This document shows, one piece after another, positions 18,193 to 26,937 of a stretch of 64,000 bases of DNA. How positions within the stretch are numbered: the stretch's first letter is position 1; every line of letters begins with the position of its first letter. The position numbers and the translations under genes are program-made. The notes under the pieces were generated by a model that was given only the letters and a program-made list of their open reading frames with translations, was not told the origin of the DNA and did not search any database. Source of the stretch: Priestia aryabhattai B8W22. GTDB taxonomy: Bacteria; Bacillota; Bacilli; Bacillales; Bacillaceae_H. Location: assembly GCF_000956595.1 (NCBI RefSeq), contig NZ_JYOO01000001.1, forward strand, positions 1-64,000. The letters are read 5' to 3'.

Positions 18193-18225
18193 GACTGCAA
18201 AGAGATCTAAATTCCCTTTGCAGTC
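18193..18225. promoter_or_regulatory. hairpin in the yibE leader region
   Basis: Perfect arms GACTGCAAAG / CTTTGCAGTC with a 13-base loop and a T-rich tract on the plus strand. No plus-strand gene ends here, so it may act as a leader structure of the yibE transcript or block antisense transcription. The rest of the 18142-18518 divergent gap shows only AT-rich promoter-like DNA. Confidence 0.4.
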
Positions 18226-18518
18226 TTTTCATTCATTTATTATGAGCGTTATAGAGCAAGACATACTCCAGGTACACAAGACGCTCAAACCTGCTGTTTT
18301 TCCCTTCCGTACTGTAACAGAGAAAAATGAAATTATAGTGAAAACATAGAACGATTTATCTACTTCACTAGTTTTTTATGACTATCTTATATAATCATAG
18401 GAATATAAAAACAAATAGAAAATTGTCTGCGCTATAATAAATTGACTTTATAGCTACTAATTAGTTATAAAGCTCATGAAAAGCGACAAATAGTTGCTAA
18501 AAACAAGGAGGTTATTTC

Positions 18519-19084
18519 ATGTTAACGAAAAAACACTTGTCACACTTTCTACTCTTGCGCTTGCAACAACATGCGTAGCATTCAGCACTCCAACTAGTGA
18601 AGCAGCTGCTAAAGATACCTACTCAAAAAAAATTGAAGCTAAAGCAGAAACGAGGCCTACGCTTCGTAAAGGTTCTCACTCTAGCTACGTAAGAGACTTA
18701 CAGCAAAGCTTAAAGGATGTGAAGTATAACACATCCGTTGATGGCATTTTCGGTACGCGAACGCAAAATGTAGTAAAAGAATTTCAAACCGATCACCGCC
18801 TGTCTCCAGATGGTATTGTTGGCCCCTTAACATGGGCAGCTTTAGATGAGAACAAGGTAGAAAGAAAGCAATTCCCTGTCAGCACGGCTATTACATTCGG
18901 TAAAAAAGAACTCGGTGACAACATTGTCTTTAGTACAGACGACCGCTTACGGAAAGATAACAACGATAAAGCTTACTATAGATTCGTAGCAAAAAATAAA
19001 GACTGGATGGATCAAGGGGGATCAGGTACCATAGGCTGGTATCATATTTACAAAAGTGGAGATGTGATTGAAGAATCCAATTAA
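18519..19084 (+). pseudogene. secreted peptidoglycan-binding protein, single-base frameshift in signal peptide
   Basis: An exported protein of about 188 residues. A signal peptide (TLVTLSTLALATTCVAFS, cleavage near SEAAA) is followed by a PG_binding_1 domain, residues about 50-110 (LRKGSHSSYVRDLQQSLKD ... DGIFGTRTQNVVKEFQ ... LSPDGIVGPLTWAALDEN), and a C-terminal domain of about 70 residues I do not recognise. The only ATG with a strong ribosome site (AAGGAGG, ATG at 18519) opens a different frame that stops after 19 codons. Adding one A to the A6 run at 18528-18533 joins MLTKK to the signal peptide core. The lesion is probably a homopolymer error or recent mutation. Confidence 0.75.
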
Positions 19085-19201
19085 ATCTATTTACAGATAA
19101 CGGTTCGAAAAAAGCCTTTATAATCACTCTTTTGAGTGATTTACTTCCCGCCTTACAGAATGCTAAAATTTAAAGGAATCATTCCGTAGGTATTTTACTT
19201 G

Positions 19202-19247
19202 AACAAGAACAGCTGTTACTCCCCGTCGCTGTTCTTGTTATTTTTTT
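19202..19247 (+). terminator. terminator of the peptidoglycan-binding gene
   Basis: Perfect arms AACAAGAACAGC / GCTGTTCTTGTT with a 14-base loop, then ATTTTTTT. Confidence 0.85.
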
Positions 19248-19308
19248 AGATAAAAATACAAAAAACAGCATGTGAACATTCCACGCGCTGCTTTTTTCAA
19301 TTACATGA

Positions 19309-19629
19309 CTACTCTGCGGGTCGAGGTCCTGCTTCTTGTCCTGAACTTTCTACCGTTAGTATTGGCCGAACGGTGACATCTTCATTTACACGAATTTGGC
19401 AAGATAAGCGCAAATGATCTTCAATTGAACTTTCTGAGTATGCATTTTTCTCCGCGGTTGTTAAATCGCAATATTCTCCTTCGAGTACTTCTACTCTGCA
19501 AGTCGTGCATTTAGCTTTCCCGCCGCACCGATGAAGAATATTTATACCGTTGTCTTCGAGTGCCAAGACAAGCTTTTTCCCTTTTGCCACTTCAAAACTT
19601 CCGTACCCTAAAACGGTTACTCTTGGCAT
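19309..19629 (-). CDS. 2Fe-2S ferredoxin (plant type)
   Basis: A 106-residue electron carrier. The cluster ligands are in RCGGKAKCTTC (C-x5-C-x2-C) with the fourth cysteine in LRLSCQI about 38 residues on, the plant/adrenodoxin-type spacing. The fold otherwise begins VTVLGYGSFEVAKGKKLVLALEDNGINI as in this family. Redox partner is not evident; no oxygenase or reductase gene adjoins it. The start ATG at 19629 has GGGAGAT a few bases upstream. An imperfect hairpin with a T-run lies just past the stop at about 19262-19297. Confidence 0.85.
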   Translation of the reverse strand: MPRVTVLGYGSFEVAKGKKLVLALEDNGINILHRCGGKAKCTTCRVEVLEGEYCDLTTAEKNAYSESSIEDHLRLSCQIRVNEDVTVRPILTVESSGQEAGPRPAE

Positions 19630-19771
19630 ATATCTCCCTCTTTCCCTCTACTGTATCCAAGCGATTTGAATTACACTATATGCAATTTCTTTTTATTGCA
19701 TGCCTAAGTTGTAATCCATTATTTCTACTGATTGCGACGTCTGTTGTACGTTACAGACCCCTTTTACATGC

Positions 19772-19951
19772 CTAGATCCAATTAAGAAGACCATCGTTTT
19801 GTAGTACAGCAACCAAAACGACAAGCCCAAGTATAATAACAGGTATTAGTGCCTTTAAAATTTGATACTTAGATAATTCTATGCGCTGAGGCTCCTTTAA
19901 CAAATGGCTTTGATTTAACTCAGTATTGTTTTCACTTTCTTTATGATTCAT
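19772..19951 (-). CDS. small single-helix membrane protein (59 aa)
   Basis: Begins MNHKESENNTELNQ and ends with one strongly hydrophobic segment (ALIPVIILGLVVLVAVL) before a short tail NDGLLNWI. The first 35 residues are charged and probably cytoplasmic. A modest site (AGAGGAAC) precedes the ATG. No family is recognised. It lies between the ferredoxin and an MFS gene, all on the same strand. It could act as a small partner or regulator of a neighbouring membrane protein, but nothing shows this. The rest of the 19630-20225 interval holds no other gene I can support. Confidence 0.55.
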   Translation of the reverse strand: MNHKESENNTELNQSHLLKEPQRIELSKYQILKALIPVIILGLVVLVAVLQNDGLLNWI

Positions 19952-20193
19952 GTTCCTCTGCCTTTCTATTTTTTATAGTGCGGTTCATATCTACTTCTGC
20001 TGAAATAACAAAACTAGACACAAGGTTTCTTCATAAAAACCAGCTTAACCTTTTTAAGAACATGCTATACTAACAATTCTATTTTAAAATAAGTCTCTAT
20101 CATATGTTTCAAACAAACAAATTTACATTATTTCCCTTCTTAATAGCGTTTCTCACATCACTAAACGCACAAGCAAGGTCGTTATTTATAATC

Positions 20194-20231
20194 AAAAGTA
20201 AAACTCCATCACGAGTCATGGGGTTTTACTT
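20194..20231 (-). terminator. terminator overlapping the MFS stop codon
   Basis: Arms AAGTAAAACTCCAT / ATGGGGTTTTACTT (one G-T pair) around an eight- to nine-base loop; the stop codon lies within the arm. Confidence 0.75.
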
Positions 20232-21533
20232 CGTACGCTGGTTTTTTGGAATTTTAATTTGTTTAATATCTCCCAGCACATAAATATAAAAAATTAAGCC
20301 TAGCAACAAGACAATTCCCGCTACAATAAAGCTTAGATTAAAAGAACCTGTTTTATCTAAAAGATATCCCGTTAAAGCTGTAGCTATAATTCCTCCAAAC
20401 AAATTATTAGCTAAATTAACGATAGAACTGAGAAGGGAAATAGACCCTGCAGGCGCAATTTCTGCAGAAATAGACCAGCCGATTGGTGCCGTTGCAGATA
20501 TACCTGCCAGTCCAATCGAGATACAAATCATCGCTACGACGACACTATTGGTGAAAATAGAGCCTAAAAAAACAAATCCTAAGCATAATCCCACAACAAT
20601 GATCGTGCGATATACTTTTTGACTGTTGTATCCTTTTTTTATAAGGTAATCAACAAGCCACCCGCCAACTAAAATGCCAGCAAATGTAGCAATTAGCCAA
20701 GGTACTGCCGTAAGCAGGCCCGATGACATTATATCCATACCGTATTTTTCTTTTAAAAAAGTTGGCAGCCACGTTAACAGTAAATTAAACGTATATCCAT
20801 AGCCTGTAAACCCAATCATTAGCCCCCAAACTTTTCGATTCGCAAATAATACTTTCAAGGTATGTAAAAATTTTGATGTTTGCTCATCGTTTGCATTTAG
20901 ATTATTTTCTTGAATATACTTCAACTCATCATCTGATATGCGTCTATGCTTTTCTGGCTTTTCGTAATAAAACCAAAACAGCAGCGTAAACAGCACGTTT
21001 ATAATTCCAATGGATAAAAATGCTGTGCGCCAATCAAATTTGGTGATGAGAAACGCTACAAGAGGCGCGCCAAGTACATTTGAAAATTTGGCTGCTGAAT
21101 CAAACAAAGAATTTGGTAAGCTTCTTTCGTTTGGAGGAAACCATAGCGACGTAGCTTTTGATGCTGCCGGAAATGCGGAAGCACTCATTATTCCTATTAA
21201 AAACCGGACAATATAGAGAAGAAGTTTTCCTTGCAAAAAAGCCATTGACATCGTTAATAAACTCCAAATCACCATACCGACTCTTGTTACCCATGCTACT
21301 CCAAACCGATCAAGCAAGCTCCCGGCAGGTATTTGCATGATCGTATAAGAATATGTATAAATAGAAAAGACAATTCCGAGCTCTGTTCCCGTTAAGTGAA
21401 ATGCATCTTGTATTGCAGGAGCGGCCACTGACACCGCTACACGATCAAAATAGTTTAAAATAATCATACTGCTTAACAAAGATGAAATGAACCATCGTGT
21501 GCGTCCTGTTCGCTTTACTGTATGTTCACTCAT
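20226..21533 (-). CDS. MFS transporter, anion:cation symporter family
   Basis: A 435-residue, twelve-helix MFS protein of the ACS group that takes up organic anions such as hexuronates, glucarate, phthalate or tartrate. Diagnostic pieces are LNYFDRVAVSVAAPAIQDAF at helix 1, MQIPAGSLLDRFG in loop 2-3, and FPAASKATSLWFPPNERSLPNSLFDSAAKFS around helix 5. It resembles the glucarate transporter gene at 49-50 kb in plan but is not part of a visible catabolic cluster, so its substrate is open. The start ATG at 21533 follows AAAGGAG. The terminator overlaps its stop codon. Confidence 0.8.
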   Translation of the reverse strand: MSEHTVKRTGRTRWFISSLLSSMIILNYFDRVAVSVAAPAIQDAFHLTGTELGIVFSIYTYSYTIMQIPAGSLLDRFGVAWVTRVGMVIWSLLTMSMAFLQGKLLLYIVRFLIGIMSASAFPAASKATSLWFPPNERSLPNSLFDSAAKFSNVLGAPLVAFLITKFDWRTAFLSIGIINVLFTLLFWFYYEKPEKHRRISDDELKYIQENNLNANDEQTSKFLHTLKVLFANRKVWGLMIGFTGYGYTFNLLLTWLPTFLKEKYGMDIMSSGLLTAVPWLIATFAGILVGGWLVDYLIKKGYNSQKVYRTIIVVGLCLGFVFLGSIFTNSVVVAMICISIGLAGISATAPIGWSISAEIAPAGSISLLSSIVNLANNLFGGIIATALTGYLLDKTGSFNLSFIVAGIVLLLGLIFYIYVLGDIKQIKIPKNQRTK

Positions 21534-21683
21534 AGCTAGCTCCTTTCATCAGTAGTTTGTTCGTTTTATTACCGTAGCATTCTACTTAATACCACAACTT
21601 CTTTTGAAAGAAACATGAGTTTTCTTCATACATCATGTAAGAAATTTATCATTATAAAGCATAAAAAAAGAAGCAAACAAAAA

Positions 21684-21716
21684 AAGCCTAAGAATACATC
21701 TATTCTTGGGCTTTTC
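21684..21716 (-). terminator. terminator of the YdhK-like gene
   Basis: Hairpin AGCCTAAGAAT / ATTCTTGGGCT (one G-U pair) with a T-run on the minus strand. Confidence 0.75.
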
Positions 21717-21727
21717 TTGCTAACAGT

Positions 21728-22285
21728 CTATTTTGCTGAAAGCTCATCTTCGGTTACCCACTTGTGGTTTTTCACTTTCTTTCCGCCTGTAGTCGGTGTG
21801 TAGTCTACCATATATACCGTTGTTTTTTCCGCTGAATCAATCGTTGCTTTTGCCCCTTTCATACCTTTCATATGGTCTGCTTCAAGCGTTACTTCGCTAC
21901 CTGGCTTTAACTGCTTGTTACCCGCATCTTTTATTTCTTCTTGAATAACCCACTTATGATTTTTCACTTTTTTTCCGCCGGTCTTTAGCGTATACGAAAC
22001 GGTATAGGCGGTAGTGTCGTAAGCACCAACAATCGTTGCTTCAGCCCCGTTCATGCCTTTCATATGATCAGCTTTCATAACGGCTTTATCTCCAACTTTA
22101 TATGTTGGATTCTCAGCTTGCTTTAATCCTTTTGGAACCTCTCCTGAACTAGAGTGATTCATCTCTGAGTGATCGTGCATGGATTCATTTTTGTCAGCTG
22201 AAGGCTTTTCATGACTAGAATCGTTTCCGCATCCGCTTAGTCCAATAATGACAGATGCACCAAGAATAAATAGCTGTTTTTTCAT
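21728..22285 (-). CDS. ydhK: YdhK-like lipoprotein with two DUF1541 domains
   Basis: A 185-residue lipoprotein. The N-terminus MKKQLFILGASVIIGLSGCG carries a lipobox (LSGC) with the cysteine at residue 19. A His/Met-rich linker (ESMHDHSEMNHSSS) follows, then two repeats of DUF1541: YKVGDKAVMKADHMKGMNGA...GGKKVKNHKWV and LKPGSEVTLEADHMKGMKGA...GGKKVKNHKWV. The HMKGM motifs and the His/Met linker suggest soft-metal, possibly copper, contact outside the cell; the copper locus is next door, so a shared role is plausible but unproven. Start is the ATG at 22285 behind GAGGG; upstream in-frame ATG has no ribosome site and would spoil the lipobox spacing. Confidence 0.85.
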   Translation of the reverse strand: MKKQLFILGASVIIGLSGCGNDSSHEKPSADKNESMHDHSEMNHSSSGEVPKGLKQAENPTYKVGDKAVMKADHMKGMNGAEATIVGAYDTTAYTVSYTLKTGGKKVKNHKWVIQEEIKDAGNKQLKPGSEVTLEADHMKGMKGAKATIDSAEKTTVYMVDYTPTTGGKKVKNHKWVTEDELSAK

Positions 22286-22513
22286 GACAGTCCCTCTTTT
22301 CCACCTAATAAATTTTAAAATAAAAATCATTTAACCCTTAGAAACAACTTATCTATGCATACTCTTCTTCGTTTCTTTATTATAGCCAGACTTTGTGCAG
22401 ATTTTGTGAAGATGAAGGTAGTTAGGTACAAAAAATTCCTGTGCCTAAAAAAGGCCTTCGTATGAAACACTTACCGCTAGGAAAAAGTATAAAAATAAAA
22501 GGAGGAAAGAAAC

Positions 22514-22942
22514 ATGCTAAAAATACGCTTTGCTCTGTCCTCACTCATACTTGCAGTTAGCTTGGTGATGGGAGCTCCCTTTGCTTCCGCACACTCCAAG
22601 CCCCCCTCTAATGTACAAAAGGTAGAAGTAACGTCCATTAAAATGAAAACGCTCAAAACGTTTATCGATGAACAAGATATGAATGCATTCACCAATAGTA
22701 TAAAAAAGGCAGAGCGCATGAAACTTCTATTGGATGAAGAATCTGCTGGGAGTATTGATTGCAAAATGACCATTACCTATGGAGATGGTTCCAGCCGTCA
22801 TTATTTCATTTGGATTATGGATGATGGACGGGATGTGTTAATTGCCCATCAAAAACATCCCGAGGACCTTCATCTTAAAGGATATGAATTAAGCAAAAAA
22901 CATTCCTTGCACCTAACAAAGCTGCTAAAGAATATTCTTTAG
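22514..22942 (+). CDS. small secreted protein of unknown function
   Basis: A 142-residue exported protein. Residues 1-26 are a clear signal peptide ending FASAHS. The mature part has a helix-rich start (VTSIKMKTLKTFIDEQDMNAFTNSIKKAERM) and a beta segment CKMTITYGDGSSRHYFIWIMDDGRDVLI, a pattern seen in small Bacillus exoproteins, but no named family is recognised. The start ATG follows AAAGGAGG. The last codons form part of a perfect 34-bp palindromic terminator. It is divergent from ydhK and convergent with copA. Confidence 0.7.
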   Translation: MLKIRFALSSLILAVSLVMGAPFASAHSKPPSNVQKVEVTSIKMKTLKTFIDEQDMNAFTNSIKKAERMKLLLDEESAGSIDCKMTITYGDGSSRHYFIWIMDDGRDVLIAHQKHPEDLHLKGYELSKKHSLHLTKLLKNIL

Positions 22943-22954
22943 CAGCTTTGTTTT
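22917..22954. terminator. palindromic terminator overlapping a stop codon
   Basis: CAAAGCTGCTAAAGAAT followed by its exact complement, 34 bp with no loop, then TTTTAC. The stop codon of the upstream gene lies inside it. It also faces the end of the copA unit. Confidence 0.85.
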
Positions 22955-23001
22955 ACATCACTTTCACCGAAAATGGCTTGGTGACTCCAATATTTTTCAC
23001 T

Positions 23002-23076
23002 TTATATTTCCCACACAGCATATACTGCTATGACTGCAAGCACGTATAAAATAGCTGAGATGATCCACTTTTTCAT
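23002..23076 (-). CDS. 24-residue membrane peptide at the end of the copper operon
   Basis: Starts three bases after the copA stop codon and reads MKKWIISAILYV..., continuing as one uninterrupted hydrophobic helix (LAVIAVYAVW) and ending in Glu-Ile. Two lysines at the N-terminus predict an N-in orientation. AGG sequences in the copA end could serve as a ribosome site, and close spacing suggests translational coupling. Small single-helix subunits of this kind accompany some P-type ATPases (KdpF) and oxidases (CydX). The role here is inferred from position only. Confidence 0.5.
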   Translation of the reverse strand: MKKWIISAILYVLAVIAVYAVWEI

Positions 23077-23079
23077 ACC

Positions 23080-25497
23080 TTATAGCCTCACTCTCTGCAA
23101 TCGCAGTGCATTTAATACAACCGATACAGAACTAAAAGCCATCGCGGCTCCAGCAACCCAAGGAGCCAACAGCCCGACTGCTGCAATGGGAATACCGAGC
23201 GTGTTATAACCCATTGCCCAGAATAAGTTTTGCTTGATATTAGAAATCGTTTTTCTGCTCATTTCAATCGCATCTGCAATGCTCATCAAGTCTCCTCGCA
23301 TCAGCGTAATATCAGCGGCTTCCATCGCTACATCCGTTCCTGTTCCGATGGCCATTCCAATATCAGCTAACGCAAGTGCAGGAGCATCATTAATGCCATC
23401 TCCTACCATTGCGACTTTTTTACCTTGCTGCTGAAGCTTTTTCACTTCTTCTGCTTTGCCTTCTGGCAACACTTCTGCGATAACGTGATCAATACCCGCT
23501 TGCATTGCAATAGCCTGAGCTGTTTGACGATTATCTCCTGTAATCATCATCACTTCTAAGCCCATCTCTTTCAACCTAGAAACTGCTTCTTTAGAAGTCA
23601 TTTTAATGGTGTCTGCAACAGCAAGCATGCCGGCATATTTTCCGTCAAGACCAACGAGCATGACCGTTTTTCCTTCTCGTTCTAAATTTGTCATTCCTTC
23701 TAAAGCTGCATCAATATTCACTTTATGTTGGTTCATAAGCTTTCTTGTTCCTACTAACAGTTCTCGTTCTTGTACAGTTGCTTTTACTCCATACCCTGGA
23801 ATAGCTTCAAAAGATAACGGGTCTTGAATTTCTATACCTTTATTTTTTATACCTGCTACGAGGGCTTGAGCTAGAGGGTGCTCCGATAAACGCTCAGCCG
23901 ATGCGACTAACTGCAATAGCTCATTTTCTTCGTAGCCTTGTGCAATACGTACATCGGTTAGCTCGGGAGTTCCATTTGTAACAGTTCCCGTTTTATCTAA
24001 AAGAATCGTATCGATTTTATGAGTCGCTTCTAAATGCTCGCCGCCTTTGAACAAAATACCAAATTCTGCTGCGCGGCCCGAACCGGCCATAATGGAAGTT
24101 GGAGTAGCTAAACCTAACGCGCATGGACATGCAATCACTAATACGGCAATAAGCTTCTCTAAAGCCAGTGCAAATTCGCCAGGCACAATCCAGATATACC
24201 AAACAAAGAAAGTAAGAAGAGCAATTCCAACCACAATTGGCACGAATATACCTGAAATATAATCAGCTAATCGCTGAATAGGCGCTTTAGACCCTTGAGC
24301 TTCTTCTACTACTTTAATAATTTGCGCAAGCGCCGTCTCTTTTCCAACGTTTGTAGCTTTTATTTTTAGAAAACCATTTTTATTGAGTGTAGCTCCAATT
24401 ACTTTATCTCCAATGTTTTTATCTACCGGTACGCTTTCACCTGTCAGCATAGACTCATCTATAGCCGATTGCCCTTCAATAATCTCTCCGTCTACAGGTA
24501 CTTTTTCACCGGGTTTAATAAAAATAACTTCGCCTTTTTGCACTTCTTCCACTGGAATTTTAACTTCCGCTCCGTCTCTTACTACAACAGCCGTTTTAGC
24601 TTGTAAACCCATCATCTTTTTAATTGCTTCTGAAGAACGGCCCTTGGCGTTGGCTTCAAATAATTTCCCTAAAAGAATCAGCGTAATTAATATAGCGCTC
24701 GTTTCATAGTAAAGCTGAGCTGTATGAACAGATGAGCCAAGCGATTTAAGAGAAGAGTACAAACTATAGAAATAAGCTGCGCTTGTGCCTAGTGCTACTA
24801 AAACATCCATGTTGGCACTTTTGTTACGCAGAGCTTTAAATGCACCTACATAAAATTGTTTCCCTACCACGAATTGAACAGGCGTAGCTAAAGCGAGCTG
24901 AACCCATGGATTCATCAGCATATGAGGTAAAGGAATAAACGACGTAAACGTAAAATGACTAACCATTGCCCATAATAACGGTACGCTTAAAATAAACGAA
25001 AACCAAAACTTCCCTTTTTGTTTACTCAGTTCTTTTTCTCGGTAGCTTTGCTCTTCTTCTCTTTCCTCCGACTTTAGCTTTGCTCCGTATCCAAGTTTTT
25101 CAACTCGCTGCGTTATATCTTGCGGAGCTATTTGAGAAGGGCTGTATTCAACAGAAGCTGTTTCTAAAGCAAGGTTAACACTTGCCTTTGTCACGCCTTC
25201 TAATTTGTTTAACCCTTTTTCAATACGGGTCGAACAAGCGGCGCACGTCATACCAGTAATAGCAAATTCGGCTTTTTCATTTACAACTCCGTATCCAAGC
25301 TTTTCGATTTTTTCTTCAAAGGCCTGTGGACTTGTTTTAGACGGATCAAATATGATAGTAGATCTTTCTAAAGCCAAATTCACGTTTGCTTCTTTTACAC
25401 CTTCTATTTTTTTTAATCCTTTTTCAATTCGATTTGAACACGCTGCACATGTCATACCCGTAATTTGCAAGGTGGATTCTTTTTGTTTGTCACTCAC
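23080..25497 (-). CDS. copA: copper-exporting P1B-type ATPase
   Basis: An 805-residue Cu(I) exporter of the plasma membrane. Two N-terminal heavy-metal domains carry [14 protein letters not shown] and [14 protein letters not shown]. The transmembrane metal site CPC is in [15 protein letters not shown]; the phosphorylation site is in [28 protein letters not shown] (nucleotide-site HP) and [12 protein letters not shown] complete the P-type set. The C-terminal membrane segment ends with [13 protein letters not shown] and [13 protein letters not shown], as in Cu(I) pumps. The GTG start at 25497 follows CAGGAGG at nine bases. A CsoR-type palindrome precedes it, so it can be induced by copper independently of csoR-copZ upstream. 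Confidence 0.95.
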   Translation of the reverse strand: MSDKQKESTLQITGMTCAACSNRIEKGLKKIEGVKEANVNLALERSTIIFDPSKTSPQAFEEKIEKLGYGVVNEKAEFAITGMTCAACSTRIEKGLNKLEGVTKASVNLALETASVEYSPSQIAPQDITQRVEKLGYGAKLKSEEREEEQSYREKELSKQKGKFWFSFILSVPLLWAMVSHFTFTSFIPLPHMLMNPWVQLALATPVQFVVGKQFYVGAFKALRNKSANMDVLVALGTSAAYFYSLYSSLKSLGSSVHTAQLYYETSAILITLILLGKLFEANAKGRSSEAIKKMMGLQAKTAVVVRDGAEVKIPVEEVQKGEVIFIKPGEKVPVDGEIIEGQSAIDESMLTGESVPVDKNIGDKVIGATLNKNGFLKIKATNVGKETALAQIIKVVEEAQGSKAPIQRLADYISGIFVPIVVGIALLTFFVWYIWIVPGEFALALEKLIAVLVIACPCALGLATPTSIMAGSGRAAEFGILFKGGEHLEATHKIDTILLDKTGTVTNGTPELTDVRIAQGYEENELLQLVASAERLSEHPLAQALVAGIKNKGIEIQDPLSFEAIPGYGVKATVQERELLVGTRKLMNQHKVNIDAALEGMTNLEREGKTVMLVGLDGKYAGMLAVADTIKMTSKEAVSRLKEMGLEVMMITGDNRQTAQAIAMQAGIDHVIAEVLPEGKAEEVKKLQQQGKKVAMVGDGINDAPALALADIGMAIGTGTDVAMEAADITLMRGDLMSIADAIEMSRKTISNIKQNLFWAMGYNTLGIPIAAVGLLAPWVAGAAMAFSSVSVVLNALRLQRVRL

Positions 25498-25516
25498 CGC
25501 GTTTCGCCTCCTGTTA

Positions 25517-25535
25517 TATACCTACAAGGGGTATA
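25517..25535 (-). promoter_or_regulatory. CsoR operator upstream of copA
   Basis: TATACCTACAAGGGGTATA, a dyad with TATACC / GGTATA arms. It matches the TACCC...GGGTA style of Bacillus CsoR boxes and lies 20-38 bases before the copA start. Confidence 0.7.
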
Positions 25536-25549
25536 TTTTTCTCCTAAAT

Positions 25550-25575
25550 CAAGCGTGCGAAGGTATTCGCACGCG
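25550..25575 (-). terminator. hairpin between copZ and copA
   Basis: GCGTGCGAA / TTCGCACGC with a four-base loop just past the copZ stop codon. The T-tract is poor, so it may reduce rather than stop read-through into copA. Confidence 0.5.
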
Positions 25576-25582
25576 ATGCTAT

Positions 25583-25789
25583 TTATGCTACGTCATAACC
25601 TTGGTCATCAATAGCGTCTTTAATAGCTTCGATCGTTACTTGACTTGGATCAAATGCAACCGTTACTTTTGCATCTTCTAAGCTTACTTCCACGCTTTTA
25701 ACGCCATTAAGTTCGCCTACGCCTCCTTCAACAGCTTTGACACAATGACCGCAAGACATTCCTTGTACTGATAATGTTACGTTTTCCAT
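25583..25789 (-). CDS. copZ: copper chaperone CopZ
   Basis: A 68-residue cytoplasmic HMA-fold chaperone that passes Cu(I) to CopA. The metal loop is GMSCGHCVKAVEGGVGEL; the C-terminal pattern IKDAIDDQGYDV is also typical. The start is the ATG at 25789, nine bases after AAAGGAG; an ATG three codons earlier abuts the ribosome site. It follows csoR closely and is probably co-transcribed with it. Confidence 0.92.
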   Translation of the reverse strand: MENVTLSVQGMSCGHCVKAVEGGVGELNGVKSVEVSLEDAKVTVAFDPSQVTIEAIKDAIDDQGYDVA

Positions 25790-25803
25790 TTCTAGCATCT
25801 CCT

Positions 25804-26136
25804 TTATTTCATTAATCGTTTAATGGTTGTTAATAATTCATCCACTACTTCTTCATCACCAGCTTGCACACGTTCTACAATGCAATGCTTCAAGTGACCT
25901 TCAAGCAAAATTTTACTTACACTATTTAAAGCAGACTGCGCAGCTGCGATTTGAGTAATCACGTCGTCACAATACGTATCTTTTTCAATTAATCCTTTAA
26001 TTCCTCGAATTTGTCCTTCAATTCGATTTAATCGGCTTGTTAGATTTTTCTTCACTTCTGGAGAATGGTGACTTTTTCTTTCACTATTTATCGTACAACA
26101 TTTTTCTTCACTATTCATGTGATTCACTTCGACCAT
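25804..26136 (-). CDS. csoR: copper-sensing repressor CsoR
   Basis: A 110-residue all-helical CsoR/RcnR-family repressor. The Cu(I) ligands are visible as the cysteine in EKDTYCDDVITQI and the H-x3-C pattern in LLEGHLKHCIVERV. The first helix is LTSRLNRIEGQIRGIKGLIE. The N-terminus has a Cys-Cys pair and a His pair before the core, absent from many orthologues. Cu(I) binding releases it from operator DNA and induces copZ and copA. Start ATG at 26136 follows GGGAGG at eight bases. Confidence 0.92.
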   Translation of the reverse strand: MVEVNHMNSEEKCCTINSERKSHHSPEVKKNLTSRLNRIEGQIRGIKGLIEKDTYCDDVITQIAAAQSALNSVSKILLEGHLKHCIVERVQAGDEEVVDELLTTIKRLMK

Positions 26137-26168
26137 CTAACATCCTCCCTTCATAAGTCCATGTTACT

Positions 26169-26185
26169 ATACCCCCCTACCCTAT
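26169..26185 (-). promoter_or_regulatory. possible second CsoR site upstream of csoR
   Basis: ATACCCCCCTACCCTAT, C-rich like one arm of CsoR boxes but without a clear second arm. It lies 33-49 bases before the csoR start. Confidence 0.3.
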
Positions 26186-26255
26186 GTAAAGAGAAAAGCT
26201 CACTTCTGCTTACTTTATCTTTTCACCAATTTCAACAGCTATGCTCATATCATGT

Positions 26256-26936
26256 TCAACTAACATCAACCCACTTATAGCCTATTCCCCATACGGTTTG
26301 CAAGTATTCGTCTACAGGAAAGCCTGCTTTTCTAAGCTTATCCCGAACATTTCGCACATGAGAGTCAATAGTACGGTCTCCAATCTCCGCCTCATATCCC
26401 CACACTAACACAAGCAAGTCGTCTCGGCTGAACACGCGATTTAAATGCTGAAGAAGTAAACCCACTAATTCAAACTCTTTAGGCGTTACTTGAATCTGCT
26501 GATTTTTATATTGTAATACGTGATTTTCCTTGCTCCATACTAACCCTTTGTAGGTGATTTCATGTTTTTCCTTTAACGAACGTCTAAGAACCGCACGGAT
26601 GCGTGCAACCAATTCTTCTTCGCTAAACGGTTTAGTAATATAGTCGTCTGCCCCTATATTTAATCCTTTTACTACATCTAATGTTTGACTGCGGGCTGTG
26701 AGCATAATGACAGGTAGATCAGACATTTTTCTTATTTCTTGGCAAATCTCCCACCCATCTCTGCTTGGCATCATAATATCTAATAACATCAAATCTGCTT
26801 TGTTACCTTGAGAAAGATAGCGTAGCGCTTCAGTGCCGCTTTCAAATTTTATACACGTAAATCCGTTTGGCCGTAGATAAAGTTCTAGTAAATCTAGCAT
26901 CCTTACTTCATCATCGACTAATAAAATGGTTGTCAT
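26256..26936 (-). CDS. OmpR-family response regulator
   Basis: About 226 residues. The receiver domain begins TTILLVDDEVRMLDLLELYL, has the phospho-acceptor aspartate in LMLLDIMMPSRDGW, the switch threonine in VIMLTAR and lysine in DDYITKPFSEEEL. The C-terminal winged helix contains VTPKEFELVGLLLQH and IDSHVRNVRDKLRKAG. The start at 26936 lies one base past the kinase stop codon with GAGG nine bases upstream, so the pair is translationally coupled; the ATG at 26945 abuts the ribosome site. It may act on nearby genes such as the copper locus or the polysaccharide gene, but the regulon is unknown. Confidence 0.9.
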   Translation of the reverse strand: MTTILLVDDEVRMLDLLELYLRPNGFTCIKFESGTEALRYLSQGNKADLMLLDIMMPSRDGWEICQEIRKMSDLPVIMLTARSQTLDVVKGLNIGADDYITKPFSEEELVARIRAVLRRSLKEKHEITYKGLVWSKENHVLQYKNQQIQVTPKEFELVGLLLQHLNRVFSRDDLLVLVWGYEAEIGDRTIDSHVRNVRDKLRKAGFPVDEYLQTVWGIGYKWVDVS

Positions 26937-26937
26937 T

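Noticed and set aside
18164-18349. 61-codon plus-strand frame before the peptidoglycan-binding gene
   Set aside because: It runs through the hairpin at 18193-18225 and lacks a ribosome site.
25205-25681. 158-codon open frame opposite copA and copZ
   Set aside because: Antisense shadow of the heavy-metal-binding domains with no ribosome site or known domain.
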